64,000 bases of DNA from Pelomonas sp047654785 (lineage in GTDB: Bacteria > Pseudomonadota > Gammaproteobacteria > Burkholderiales > Burkholderiaceae_C). The stretch's first letter is position 1; each line of letters starts with the position of its first letter. Below, piece after piece: positions 44,181 through 55,568 of this stretch. The stretch is taken from the NCBI RefSeq assembly GCF_047654785.1, contig NZ_JASGKQ010000003.1:1984001-2048000 (forward strand), in the 5' to 3' direction. Below the pieces are notes generated by a model. It saw only the letters and a program-made list of their open reading frames with translations, was not told the origin of the DNA and did not search any database. Position numbers and translations under genes: made by a program.

Positions 44181-46181
44181 ATGGGCGATTTCAAAGGCTG
44201 GGCCGCCGTCATCACCGGCCTGCTGCTGTGCGCCGGCGTCGCGCGGGCCGCGCCGCCGCCGGCCGAGGTGTTCTTCAAGGACCCGGACATCGTCGGCGCC
44301 GTGCTGTCGCCCTCGGGCCGCAAGCTCGCGCTGCGCGGCGCCTTCGGCGGCGGCCGCATCGGCCTGGGCGTGGCCGACCTCGGCCCCGGCGGCAAGGTGT
44401 CAGGCCCCCTCCAGTTCAAGGACGCCGACATCGGGCAGGTCCAATGGGTCAATGACGAACGCCTGGTCTTCACCGCCGTCGATCTGTCGGACGGCAGCGG
44501 CCGCCCCAACGGCGCGCCGGGGCTGTTCGCGGTCAATCCCGACGGCAGCGAACTGCGCCAGCTGGTGCGGCGCCTGGGACGCCCCTTCATCGGCAGCGGC
44601 GACTCCCGCCAGGCGCAGCTGCTGGACTGGAACCACCGCCTGCTGGCCGTGCCGAGGCCGCAGCCGGGCCAGCGCAACGATGAGGTGCTGATGGTCGCGT
44701 TCACGGCCGACGAGCGCCGCCTGGAGCGCCCGCTGTGGCTGGACACCCGCACCGGCCGGACGCGCCCGACCGGCGTCAGCGTCCCGCCCGACACGGTCGG
44801 CTGGGTCGCCGACGGCCGCGGCGAGCTGCGCGTCGCGCTGACGCGCCGCGAGGGCCGCCGGGCCGCGCTGTGGCGCGGGCCGGGCCGGCAGGACTGGCAG
44901 ACGCTGTACGAGAGCGAGGTGCTGGACCCGCCGTTCGGCATCAACGCCGTGGACGATGCCGGCCAGCTCTACGTGACGCACGCCGCGGGGCCGGCCGGCG
45001 AGACGGTGCTGAGCCGCTACGACTTCGAGGCCCGCGCGCCGGGCGCGCCGCTGGCCAGCGCGCCCGGCTTCGACTTCCGCGGCCGCGTGCTCGCCGATGG
45101 CGACGGCGCCGCGCTCGGCGTGCGCGCCGTCACCGACCGCGAAACCACCGTCTGGCAGAACGCCGCGATGCAGGCGCTGCAGCAGCAGGCCGACGAGCGC
45201 ATGCCGGGCCGCGTCAACAGCATCAGTTGCCGGCGCTGCGCCCGGCCCGACATGGTGGCGCTCGTGCGCTCCTACAGCGACGGCGAGCCGGGCCGGTTCT
45301 GGCTCTACCAGGCCCAGCCGCCCGACGGCGAGGCGCACTGGCGGCCCGTGGGCCGGGTGCGCATCGACATCGAGCCGGCCGGGATGGCGCAAATGGAGCT
45401 GCAGCGCATCCAGGCGCGTGATGGCCGCGACCTGCCCGTCTGGATCACCCGCCGCCCGGGCGCCGCCGGGCCGCTGCCGGCCGTCGTCCTCGTGCACGGC
45501 GGGCCCTGGGTGCGGGGCAACACCTGGGGCTGGCATGCGCAGGCGCAGTTCCTGGCCTCGCGCGGCTATGTCGTCATCGAGCCCGAGTTCCGCGGCAGCA
45601 CCGGCTATGGCCGCGCGCACTTCCGCGCCGGCTTCCGGCAGTTCGGCCAGGCGATGCAGGACGACGTCGCCGACGCACTGCGCTGGGCGCAGGCCCAGGG
45701 CATCGCCAGCGACAAGGCCTGCATCGCCGGCGCCAGCTATGGCGGCTACAGCACGCTGATGGGCCTGGTCAACGACCCCGGCCTCTACCGCTGCGGCGTC
45801 GCCTGGGTGGCCGTGACCGACCTGGACCTCTACGTGGCCGGCTCCTGGTGGGTGCGCGACGACATCTCCGACTGGGGCCGCCAGTACCAGCTCCGCGACA
45901 TGGTGGGCGACCCGGTCAGGGACGCGGCCATGATCGCCGCCCACTCGCCGGTCCAGCAGGCGGCGCGCATCAAGGCGCCGGTGCTGCTGGCCTTCGGCGA
46001 GGCCGACCTGCGCGTGCCGCTGGCCCATGGCGAGCGCATGCGCCGGGCGCTGCGCGAGGCGGGCAACGAGCCGGCCTGGGTGAGCTACCCCGGCGAGGGC
46101 CACGGCTTCGCCGTGCTGAAGCACCGCGTCGATTTCGCGGAGCGCATGGAGGCCTTCCTGGCCCGGTACCTAGAGCCCTGA
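44181..46181 (+). CDS. S9-family serine peptidase (prolyl oligopeptidase type), exported
   Basis: The 666-aa protein starts after GGAGG with a signal peptide MGDFKGWAAVITGLLLCAGV and a cleavage near ARA. An N-terminal beta-propeller domain (about 25-400) precedes an alpha/beta-hydrolase domain with the catalytic triad: Ser519 in GASYGGYSTLM, Asp609 in FGEADLRVPL and His641 in GEGHGFAV. It should cleave short peptides in the periplasm. Its last 12 bp overlap the convergent GGDEF gene. Confidence 0.92.
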   Translation: MGDFKGWAAVITGLLLCAGVARAAPPPAEVFFKDPDIVGAVLSPSGRKLALRGAFGGGRIGLGVADLGPGGKVSGPLQFKDADIGQVQWVNDERLVFTAVDLSDGSGRPNGAPGLFAVNPDGSELRQLVRRLGRPFIGSGDSRQAQLLDWNHRLLAVPRPQPGQRNDEVLMVAFTADERRLERPLWLDTRTGRTRPTGVSVPPDTVGWVADGRGELRVALTRREGRRAALWRGPGRQDWQTLYESEVLDPPFGINAVDDAGQLYVTHAAGPAGETVLSRYDFEARAPGAPLASAPGFDFRGRVLADGDGAALGVRAVTDRETTVWQNAAMQALQQQADERMPGRVNSISCRRCARPDMVALVRSYSDGEPGRFWLYQAQPPDGEAHWRPVGRVRIDIEPAGMAQMELQRIQARDGRDLPVWITRRPGAAGPLPAVVLVHGGPWVRGNTWGWHAQAQFLASRGYVVIEPEFRGSTGYGRAHFRAGFRQFGQAMQDDVADALRWAQAQGIASDKACIAGASYGGYSTLMGLVNDPGLYRCGVAWVAVTDLDLYVAGSWWVRDDISDWGRQYQLRDMVGDPVRDAAMIAAHSPVQQAARIKAPVLLAFGEADLRVPLAHGERMRRALREAGNEPAWVSYPGEGHGFAVLKHRVDFAERMEAFLARYLEP

Positions 46182-47471
46182 CGCCACCGCAACCGCCTCG
46201 CCCGCGCGCAGCAGGCGGCTGCGGTTGCGGCCCTGCTGCTTGGCCGCGTAGAGCGCGCGGTCGGCGCGCGAGAACAGCGGGCCGAAGTGCGTGTCGGCCG
46301 CGCCCATCTCGGTCACGCCGAAGCTGGCGGTCACGCGCAGCGCCGGATGCTCCGGGCTCAGCGCGCAGCCGGCCAGCTCGGTGCGGATGCGCTCGGCGAC
46401 CGCCCAGGCGGCCTCGGCGTCGGTGCCGGGCAGCAGGATGCAGAACTCCTCGCCGCCGGTGCGGGCGCACAGGTCCTCCTCGCGCAGCAGGCGCTGGCAG
46501 CACAGCACGAAGCCGCGCAGCACCGTGTCGCCCACCGGGTGGCCGTGGCCGTCGTTGATCTGCTTGAAGTGGTCGAGGTCGATGGCGACGACGCTCAGCG
46601 GCGTGCCGTGGCGGCGGCTGCGCGCGAACTCGCGCTCCGCGCTCTCGAAGAAGCTGCGCCGGTTGGCGACGCCGGTCAGGCTGTCGCTGTGGGCCTGCTG
46701 CCGCAGCTCTTCCTTCAGCGCGTGCAGTTCGGTGATGTCGGTGATCAGGCCGATCAGCGCGGGCATGCCGTCGAAGCCGGCCCAGGGCACGACCACGCTC
46801 CAGTAGTGGCGCAGCTGCCCCGCCGCGTCGACCAGCGACTCCTCGCCGGCATAGGGCTGGCCGGTCGCCAGCATGTGCTTGTCCTTCTCCCAGAAGGCGT
46901 CGGCCGCCTCGCGCGGCATCAGCTCGCTGTCCAGGCGGCCGACGATCGCCTCGACCGGCCGCCCGAACACCGTGGCCAGGTGCTTGTTGGCGTACAGGAA
47001 GCGGCGGTTCGCGCCCTTCACGTAGACCAGGCCCTGGACGTTGTCGAGCACGGCGTCCAGCAGCTCCTTCTGCTGGCGCACCTGGTCCTCCAGCCGCTTC
47101 TTCTCGGTGATGTCGTGGGAGATGCCCAGCATGCCGACGATGGCGCCGCCGGCGTCGCGCAGCGGCTTCTTGATCGACCAGTAGGTGCGCAGCTCGCCGG
47201 TGGCGCGGCTGCTGCTGGTTTCCTCGCGGGCCAGGGTTTCGCCGTCGCGCAGCACGCGCAGGTCGGTCTCGCGCAGCGCGTCGCCGGCGGCGCCGACATC
47301 GACGAAATCGGTGAAGGACTTGCCGACCACGGCCGCCAACGGGGGGTTGCCGAGCAGCTCCAGCACCAGCCGGTTCGCATAGGTGTAGCGGCCGGCGGCG
47401 TCGGTCGTGTAGACGAAGGCACCCACCTCGTCCAGCAGCAGCCGGGCATCGGTGATCGCAGAGGTGGGCAT
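46170..47471 (-). CDS. Diguanylate cyclase with two PAS domains
   Basis: The 433-aa product starts MPTSAITDARLLLDEVGAFV. Two PAS domains (about 8-130 and 140-260, the second with LVYVKGANRRFLYANKHLA) are followed by a GGDEF domain. The active-site motif is GGEEF at 339-343, and RxxD (REED) five residues upstream is the inhibitory I-site, so an active, product-inhibited c-di-GMP synthase is expected. No membrane segments or EAL domain are present, so the PAS domains sense a cytoplasmic cue. Confidence 0.93.
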   Translation of the reverse strand: MPTSAITDARLLLDEVGAFVYTTDAAGRYTYANRLVLELLGNPPLAAVVGKSFTDFVDVGAAGDALRETDLRVLRDGETLAREETSSSRATGELRTYWSIKKPLRDAGGAIVGMLGISHDITEKKRLEDQVRQQKELLDAVLDNVQGLVYVKGANRRFLYANKHLATVFGRPVEAIVGRLDSELMPREAADAFWEKDKHMLATGQPYAGEESLVDAAGQLRHYWSVVVPWAGFDGMPALIGLITDITELHALKEELRQQAHSDSLTGVANRRSFFESAEREFARSRRHGTPLSVVAIDLDHFKQINDGHGHPVGDTVLRGFVLCCQRLLREEDLCARTGGEEFCILLPGTDAEAAWAVAERIRTELAGCALSPEHPALRVTASFGVTEMGAADTHFGPLFSRADRALYAAKQQGRNRSRLLRAGEAVAVASGL

Positions 47472-47535
47472 GGGGTGTTCCTCGGGCACAGCGGAGCCAG
47501 CCCGCATCATCCCTCAGCGCCGGTCTCAGCGCCGG

Positions 47536-48396
47536 TCATCCATGCCGCCGCCAGCCCGGCGGCATCCAGAGATGGGCCAGGCGCAGGCCCCAGCTCTGCT
47601 CGCGGGCCATGTCGCGGAACATCGCGCGCCACTCGTGGGCGTTGAGCGAGAACAGGTTGTGCGTCGGGAAGGGGTGCTCCAGGCCGTAGTCCACCGGCTC
47701 CTGCTCGGGCACGAAGCTGCCGAACAGGCGGTCGAAGACGATCAGCGTGCCGCCGTAGTTGCGGTCCATGTACTGCGGGTTGCGGCCGTGGTGGGCGCGG
47801 TGGTGCGACGGCGTGTTGAAGACGAACTCGAACCACGCCGGCAGGCGCTCCACCCAGGTGGTGTGGACGAAGAACTGGTAGCCCAGGTTCAGCGACAGCG
47901 CGAACAGCACCCAGCGCGGCTCGAAGCCCAGCCACACGGCCGGCAGGTAGAACAGCCAGTTGCCGGCCAGCGGGTAGAACCAGCTCTGCCGCAGCGCGGT
48001 GCCGAAGTTCATCTTCTCCGAGCCGTGGTGGACGACGTGCGCGCACCAGAACCAGCGGATGCGGTGGCTGGCGCGGTGGAACCCGTAATAGAGGAACTCG
48101 ACGAGCAGGAACAGCGCGAGGAAGTTCCACGGCGTCACCGCGATGGTGAACAGCCGGTGGTCGTGGACCCAGCCCATCGCCGGCAGCACCAGCACGGTCA
48201 GCAGCAGCAGGTCGATGACGAGGTAGCTGCCGCCGCTGTTCAGGCTGTCCAGGCTGTCGCGCAGCTCGAACACGCCGGTGCGGCGGAAGCGCCAGGCCTC
48301 CAGCGCGATCAGCGCGATGAAGACCGGCGACAGCATCAGCAGCGTCAGGTCGCGCCAGTCGAGGTGGCGGTGGTAGAGGTCGAGCAGCGCGTCCAT
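47536..48396 (-). CDS. Sterol desaturase / fatty acid hydroxylase family membrane protein
   Basis: The 286-aa membrane protein starts MDALLDLYHRHLDWRDLTLL and has about four helices. The metal-binding histidine boxes are HRASHR, HVVHH and HRAHH, in the order expected for di-iron hydroxylases and desaturases. HTTWVERLPAWFEFVF is also typical. Substrate (lipid) is unknown. Confidence 0.88.
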   Translation of the reverse strand: MDALLDLYHRHLDWRDLTLLMLSPVFIALIALEAWRFRRTGVFELRDSLDSLNSGGSYLVIDLLLLTVLVLPAMGWVHDHRLFTIAVTPWNFLALFLLVEFLYYGFHRASHRIRWFWCAHVVHHGSEKMNFGTALRQSWFYPLAGNWLFYLPAVWLGFEPRWVLFALSLNLGYQFFVHTTWVERLPAWFEFVFNTPSHHRAHHGRNPQYMDRNYGGTLIVFDRLFGSFVPEQEPVDYGLEHPFPTHNLFSLNAHEWRAMFRDMAREQSWGLRLAHLWMPPGWRRHG

Positions 48397-48448
48397 GCCC
48401 GCGATGTTGCGGCGAAACTGGCGCGCCGCCCGGACGGCACAAACCCGC

Positions 48449-48775
48449 ATGCCGCTCGACCTGCCCGGCGCGGCCGTCAGCGGCGGCCGGCCCGCCTGCG
48501 GCCGCCATGCCGGCGCCATCGCGCGCATCGACTGGGCCGGGCTGCGGCCGCGCCCGGGCTGGCTGTGGCGGCGGCTGCACCACAAGCGCTGGCACTACGT
48601 GGGCCTCGGGGAACGGCGCGGTGTTCCTCGGCGTCGCCATCGTCGACCTGGGCTGGGCGGCCTGCGCTTCCGCGGCCCGGGCTTCAGCGGCGAGGTGCGC
48701 GCGTCGGCGGGCGCGCTACCGCGCCGTGTCTACGGCCTGCTCGGCGTCACCGAGGACCACCGCTCGCGCTGGTGA
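48449..48775 (+). pseudogene. Remnant of a DUF2804 gene (frameshift plus internal deletion)
   Basis: The first frame reads MPLDLPGAAVSGGR and ends LHHKRWHYVGLG at a GGGG run (about 48608-48611), where one extra base shifts translation. The next frame gives GNGAVFLGVAIVDLGWAACA, the usual continuation of DUF2804 proteins. Then the original frame resumes with GALPRRVYGLLGVTEDHRSRW, which looks like the C-terminus of the family. About 250-300 residues of the middle are missing. It also overlaps the 3' end of the convergent PepSY gene. Not functional as read. Confidence 0.75.
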
Positions 48776-49903
48776 GGCCCGCGAGGCGGCCTTGGCCGGC
48801 CCGCGCTTCTTCAGCCACAGGTACAGCCCGCTGCCCAGCACGACGAGGGTGGCGATGTCCAGCAGCGCCCACAGCACCTTCATCGGCATGCCGCCGTAGT
48901 CGCCGAAGTGCAGCGGCTGCGAGATCAGCAGCGCGTCCAAATACCAGGGCAGTTCCGGCGCGGCGGTGACCTCGGCCGTGCGCGCGTCCACCAGCACCGG
49001 CAGCATCAGCTTGGAGGTCAGCGGCGTGTCGCCGCGCATGAAGAAGGTCGTGTGGTGCGGGCTGGAGAAGGCCGTGCCGGGGAAGGCGACGAAGTAGAGC
49101 TTCTTGCCCGGCGCGGCGGCCTGGGCGGACTCCAGCAGCCGCTGCGTCGGCAGGCGCTGGCTTTCCGGCACCAGCGGCTGGCCCTGGTAGGGCTTGAGCA
49201 GCGCGCCGACGTGCTCGTACTGCCAGTACTTGATGAGCAGGTCGGCCCAGGTGTTGATGACGCCGGTCGCGCCGACGACGAAGCACCACACCAGCGTGAC
49301 GATGCCGATCAGGTTGTGCAGGTCCAGCCAGCGCACGCGAGTGGAGCGCTCGTGGCGCACGGTACCGAAGTCCAGCTTGCGCATGAAGGGCGCGTACAGC
49401 ACGACGCCCGACACGACCGCCAGCAGCAACAGCAGGCCCATGAAGCCGAGGAAGAGCTTGCCGGGCAGGCCGGCGAACAGGTCCACGTGCAGGCGGAACA
49501 TCAGGTCCATGAAGCCCTCGCCCACCTTGTACTCGCCGACGACCCGGGCCGTGCGCGCGTCCACGGTGACGGACTTGTAGTCCTCGGTCGGCTCGGGCGA
49601 GGGCGTCAGCGTGGTCCACCACAGGCGATCGTCGTCGTCGGACTTGCCCATGAACTGCACGATGCGGTCCGGGTACTGGCTGCGCGCCGCGGCCATCACC
49701 GCGTCCGCCGACGCGCGCTGGCCCTCCAGCGTGGCCGGCAGTTCCGGCGCCTCGATCTCGGTGCCCAGCAGGTGGCCGATCTCGTGGTGGAAGATCAGCG
49801 GCAGCCCGGTCAGGCACAGCAGCAGCATGAAGACGGTGCAGACCAGGCTGCTCCACTTGTGCAGCCAGGCCCAGACCCGGATCGAACGCGTGCTCAGGCT
49901 CAT
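48716..49903 (-). CDS. PepSY-domain membrane protein of the iron-uptake operon
   Basis: The 395-aa product starts at ATG 49903 (MSLSTRSIRVWAWLHKWSSL). It has about four membrane helices and PepSY-type repeats (RLHVDLFAGLPGKLFLGFMG, WLDLHNLIGIVTLVWCFVVG). Homologues follow siderophore receptor genes and are thought to reduce or process the ferric complex in the inner membrane. It is the last gene of a Fur-linked operon and lies 10 bp after the TonB receptor gene. Its C-terminal 20 residues overlap a DUF2804 remnant on the other strand. Confidence 0.88.
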   Translation of the reverse strand: MSLSTRSIRVWAWLHKWSSLVCTVFMLLLCLTGLPLIFHHEIGHLLGTEIEAPELPATLEGQRASADAVMAAARSQYPDRIVQFMGKSDDDDRLWWTTLTPSPEPTEDYKSVTVDARTARVVGEYKVGEGFMDLMFRLHVDLFAGLPGKLFLGFMGLLLLLAVVSGVVLYAPFMRKLDFGTVRHERSTRVRWLDLHNLIGIVTLVWCFVVGATGVINTWADLLIKYWQYEHVGALLKPYQGQPLVPESQRLPTQRLLESAQAAAPGKKLYFVAFPGTAFSSPHHTTFFMRGDTPLTSKLMLPVLVDARTAEVTAAPELPWYLDALLISQPLHFGDYGGMPMKVLWALLDIATLVVLGSGLYLWLKKRGPAKAASRASPARAVVLGDAEQAVDTAR

Positions 49904-49913
49904 GGCGGCGGCG

Positions 49914-52031
49914 TCAGAGCTTGTAGTCCAGCGACACGGCGACGTTGCGCGGCGCGCCGTAGATCGCACCGTAGGACAGGCCCTGGATGTATTTCTTGTC
50001 GAACAGGTTGTTGACGTTCAGGCGCAGCGTCGCGCGGTCGTTCAGCTCGTAGGCAGCAAAGCCGTGCGCCAACAGGTAGGCGTCCTGGCGGGCACCGGCA
50101 TCCTTGCGCACGTCGGACTGCCAACGGCCGCTGATGCCCAGTTCCAATCCCGGCAGTGAGGCCACTCGGCTGACGTAGCGGAAGTTGAACGCGGTGCGCG
50201 GAACCCATTCGGTCGTGTCGCCGCCGTCGGGGCCGGTGAGCTTGAGTCGGGTCAGGCCCAGCGTGAGACGCGTGTCCTTGTCGATCTGTCCGGTGGCCTC
50301 GAACTCCACACCCTTGGAGTCCACGTCCTTGGGCACGTAGTAGGTCTGCCCGGTCTTCGGTCCTTCCTTGATGACGCCGCCGGCGAAGCCCAGGCCCTTC
50401 TGTTCGGCCGTGAACACCGCGAAGGTGGTCAGCAGCTTGCGGCCCAGCCAATCCGCCTTGACGCCAGCCTCAATGTTGCGGCCCTTCATCGGTGACAGGT
50501 ATTTGCCGGTGATGTCGTACTGATCCTGATTCTGGAAGATGTCGGAATAGGACACATAGCCCAGCACGTCGGGGGTGATGTCGTAGGTGAGTCCGGCGTA
50601 GGGGCTGACCTTGTTCGTAGCCGGCGGCGTCTGCGCGGCGGCATTGCCGTAGATGGAACTGCCCTCGCGCTTCAAACGGATGGCGTTCAAGCCGACGATG
50701 CCCTTCAGGCCGTCGGTCAGCGACAGGCGCGATGCGACGTAGACGCGATCCAGCGTCTGGCTACCACTGGAACTGGGAGTACGCGCGCCCCAATCCGGCT
50801 CCGGGTAGGCATTGCCGGGATAGGGGAAGGCCGGCAGCGGCAGGAACATATTGGTCAGCGGGCTGGTCAGGTCGGTCTCGTTACGCTGGCGGGAATGGCT
50901 CGCTCCCACCAGCAGGCTTTGCTTGCGGCCCCAGGCGCTGAACTGGCCGCTGACGTTGGCGTCCAGCACGTCGTTGTTCGTCGTGATGACGCTGCCGTAG
51001 GGCCAGCCAATGAGGCCGGTGTCGTCCGGGTTCAGCGCACCGGTGTTCGTGTAGGCGTACAGCAGGTGGGATTCGTCCCGGTTGTGACGGTGGTTGTAGG
51101 TGACCTTGGCCTCCCAGTCCGCGCCCAGGCTGTGCGTGTACTCGGCGAAGACGCTCTGCGTGCGGATGTTCCAGTAGCTCCAGTCGGGCGCCGTCGAGGC
51201 GGAGACGTCGAAGTCCGCCTGCGTACCGTCGGTGCGCGTCAGCGTCAGCGAGCCCCACATCGGCGACTTCTGCTTCGAGTCGGACAGCGTGACGCCCAGC
51301 GTCAGCACGCCGTTCTCGCCAATCTGGCCATCGACCACGCCGTACAGCGTGCTGCGCTTGTTGTGCAGTGCGCGGAGGTAGGAGTCCTTGTCGTCGTACA
51401 CCGCCACGACGCGGCCGGCCCAGGCACCGTCGCCGGTGAGGCGCTTGTTGTAGTCCAGCGCGAGACGACGGGTGTCGTAAGAGCCGGCCGTGAGGCTCAC
51501 CTCGCCACGGTCCTCGTTGAGCGGACGCTTGCGCACGTAGTTGATCGTGCCGGAGGAATTGCCCACGCCGGTCAGCAGGCCGTTGGCGCCACGGATCAGC
51601 TCGATGCGTTCGAACAGATAGGTGTCCTGCTGGCCGGCCACGGTGCCCCAGTCGTTGGTCATGCCCAGGCCGTCGATCTGCGTCAGCTGGATCTCGAAGC
51701 CGCGCGAGTTGAACACCGCACGGTTGGTCTCGTACTGCTCGACGTTGATACCGGTGGCCATGCGCAGGGCCTCGTTGGAGTCGGTCGCGCCGAACGCAGT
51801 GATGTCCTCCTTATCGAGGTTGCTGATGGACTGGGGCGTGTCCTTGATTTCCATCGCCAGCCCCGTCGCTCCCTTGGAGATGCGATTGGCGCGCTTGCCA
51901 GTCACCACGACGGCTTCCAGTGCGGTGGGCCCGCTGGCAACGGCGGGGGCGCTGGCTTCTTGGGCCTGGGCGGGAGCCATCGCGGCGGCGGCGGCCAGGG
52001 CGCAGGCGGTCGGCAGGAATCGGTTCTTCAT
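49914..52031 (-). CDS. TonB-dependent siderophore receptor
   Basis: The 705-aa outer-membrane receptor starts at ATG 52031 (MKNRFLPTACALAAAAAMAP) and has a signal peptide cleaved near AQA. A TonB box-like stretch and the plug domain follow (ALEAVVVTGKRANRISKGA, LRMATGINVEQYETNRAVF), then the barrel, ending AVSLDYKL-like with a terminal hydrophobic residue. Ferric-siderophore receptors of the FpvA/FhuE class look like this. Codon use is slightly less GC-extreme than in neighbours. A Fur box lies upstream of the operon at 52303-52321. Confidence 0.92.
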   Translation of the reverse strand: MKNRFLPTACALAAAAAMAPAQAQEASAPAVASGPTALEAVVVTGKRANRISKGATGLAMEIKDTPQSISNLDKEDITAFGATDSNEALRMATGINVEQYETNRAVFNSRGFEIQLTQIDGLGMTNDWGTVAGQQDTYLFERIELIRGANGLLTGVGNSSGTINYVRKRPLNEDRGEVSLTAGSYDTRRLALDYNKRLTGDGAWAGRVVAVYDDKDSYLRALHNKRSTLYGVVDGQIGENGVLTLGVTLSDSKQKSPMWGSLTLTRTDGTQADFDVSASTAPDWSYWNIRTQSVFAEYTHSLGADWEAKVTYNHRHNRDESHLLYAYTNTGALNPDDTGLIGWPYGSVITTNNDVLDANVSGQFSAWGRKQSLLVGASHSRQRNETDLTSPLTNMFLPLPAFPYPGNAYPEPDWGARTPSSSGSQTLDRVYVASRLSLTDGLKGIVGLNAIRLKREGSSIYGNAAAQTPPATNKVSPYAGLTYDITPDVLGYVSYSDIFQNQDQYDITGKYLSPMKGRNIEAGVKADWLGRKLLTTFAVFTAEQKGLGFAGGVIKEGPKTGQTYYVPKDVDSKGVEFEATGQIDKDTRLTLGLTRLKLTGPDGGDTTEWVPRTAFNFRYVSRVASLPGLELGISGRWQSDVRKDAGARQDAYLLAHGFAAYELNDRATLRLNVNNLFDKKYIQGLSYGAIYGAPRNVAVSLDYKL

Positions 52032-52076
52032 GTCGTTGGAGAGCAAATGGAGGGAAGTTTTCAGGGGCGTCCGGCC

Positions 52077-52286
52077 TCAGCGGCGCAGCGCATGCCGGCC
52101 CATGACCAGCACCGGCACGCCCAGCGCGATCCACGACCAGGTGTCGCCCCAGTCGTCGGACACCAGCGCCGACACCAGCCCGCTGGCGCTCAGCAGGCCC
52201 AGCGCCAGCGGCCAGCCCCACAGCGTCAGCGCGTCATGAAAGCGGTTTCGGCGATGGCCGTGATCGGCCCTGCGGGGAGATGTCAT
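52077..52286 (-). CDS. Small hypothetical membrane protein (69 aa), first in the Fur-linked operon
   Basis: The 69-aa product begins MTSPRRADHGHRRNRFHDAL and has two hydrophobic stretches (LTLWGWPLALGLLSASGLV and WSWIALGVPVLVMGRHAL). It has no family I can name, but small two-helix proteins often accompany PepSY/TonB iron operons. It is 45 bp upstream of the receptor gene and 16 bp downstream of the Fur box. Confidence 0.7.
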   Translation of the reverse strand: MTSPRRADHGHRRNRFHDALTLWGWPLALGLLSASGLVSALVSDDWGDTWSWIALGVPVLVMGRHALRR

Positions 52287-52302
52287 CCGGATTGATGCGA
52301 TT

Positions 52303-52321
52303 GAGAATGATTATCATTTTA
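52303..52321. promoter_or_regulatory. Fur box
   Basis: GAGAATGATTATCATTTTA matches 15 of 19 positions of the palindromic consensus GATAATGATAATCATTATC. It sits just upstream of the first gene of the TonB/PepSY operon on the minus strand, so iron-repressed transcription is expected. Confidence 0.85.
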
Positions 52322-52333
52322 TACGCAAGCGTC

Positions 52334-52365
52334 AAAAAGCCGCCTCCCCGCATGGGAAAGGCGGC
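52334..52365 (-). terminator. Rho-independent terminator of clpB
   Basis: On the minus strand GCCGCCT (52365-52359) and AGGCGGC (52345-52339) form a 7-bp stem, followed by TTTTT (52338-52334). The CCC/GGG inside can lengthen the hairpin. It ends clpB and lies between it and the Fur promoter region. Confidence 0.85.
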
Positions 52366-52389
52366 CTGGGGCCGGGGGGGACCGGCGGC

Positions 52390-54981
<2,592 letters not shown>

Positions 54982-55059
54982 GATGGATGACTCCTCCGGT
55001 TGCAAGCCAAGTGGGCACGCGCCCGGCGATTTCAAGCGCCGGCCACGAACGGCGGGCGC

Positions 55060-55545
55060 CTACTGCGGCTCCGCGGCCGCGTTGCCGCCGGCGATGCCCC
55101 AGCGCGCCAGCGCCTGGTCGTCCGCCGCCCGGGCGTCCACCCAGTGCGCGCCGTCGGCGGTGTGCTCCTTCTTCCAGAACGGCGCCTGGGTCTTCAGGTA
55201 GTCCATCAGGAACTCGCAGGCCTGGAAGGCCGGGCCGCGGTGCGCGCCGGCGACCAGCACCGCGACGATCTGCTCGCACGCGCGCAGCGCGCCCACGCGG
55301 TGGATGACCCGGGCGGCGCGGATGTCGAAGCGGGCGAGCGCGGCGTCCACCATGGCCTCGATGGCGGCCTCGGTCATGCCCGGGTAGTGCTCCAGCTCCA
55401 TCCGCACGACGGCCGCGCCGCTGCCGTGCTCGCGCACCGTGCCCACGAAGGCCACCACCGCGCCCACGCCGCCGTCGCCGGCCCGCAGGGCCGCCGCCTC
55501 GGCGCCGAGGTCGAAGTCGGCCGACTGGATGGAAACTCTCGCCAT
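55060..55545 (-). CDS. moaE: Molybdopterin synthase catalytic subunit
   Basis: The 161-aa protein starts MARVSIQSADFDLGAEAAAL. MoaE signatures: VAFVGTVREHGSG, HYPGMTEAAIEAMVD, VHRVGAL-like VIHRVGALRAC, and KTQAPFWKKE with the catalytic lysines. It adds sulfur to precursor Z with MoaD. No moaD is next to it: an IS element begins 26 bp upstream of the ATG, so the gene may have lost its normal upstream partner or promoter. Confidence 0.93.
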   Translation of the reverse strand: MARVSIQSADFDLGAEAAALRAGDGGVGAVVAFVGTVREHGSGAAVVRMELEHYPGMTEAAIEAMVDAALARFDIRAARVIHRVGALRACEQIVAVLVAGAHRGPAFQACEFLMDYLKTQAPFWKKEHTADGAHWVDARAADDQALARWGIAGGNAAAEPQ

Positions 55546-55568
55546 GCCGGCATTCTCGCCCGGCCCCC

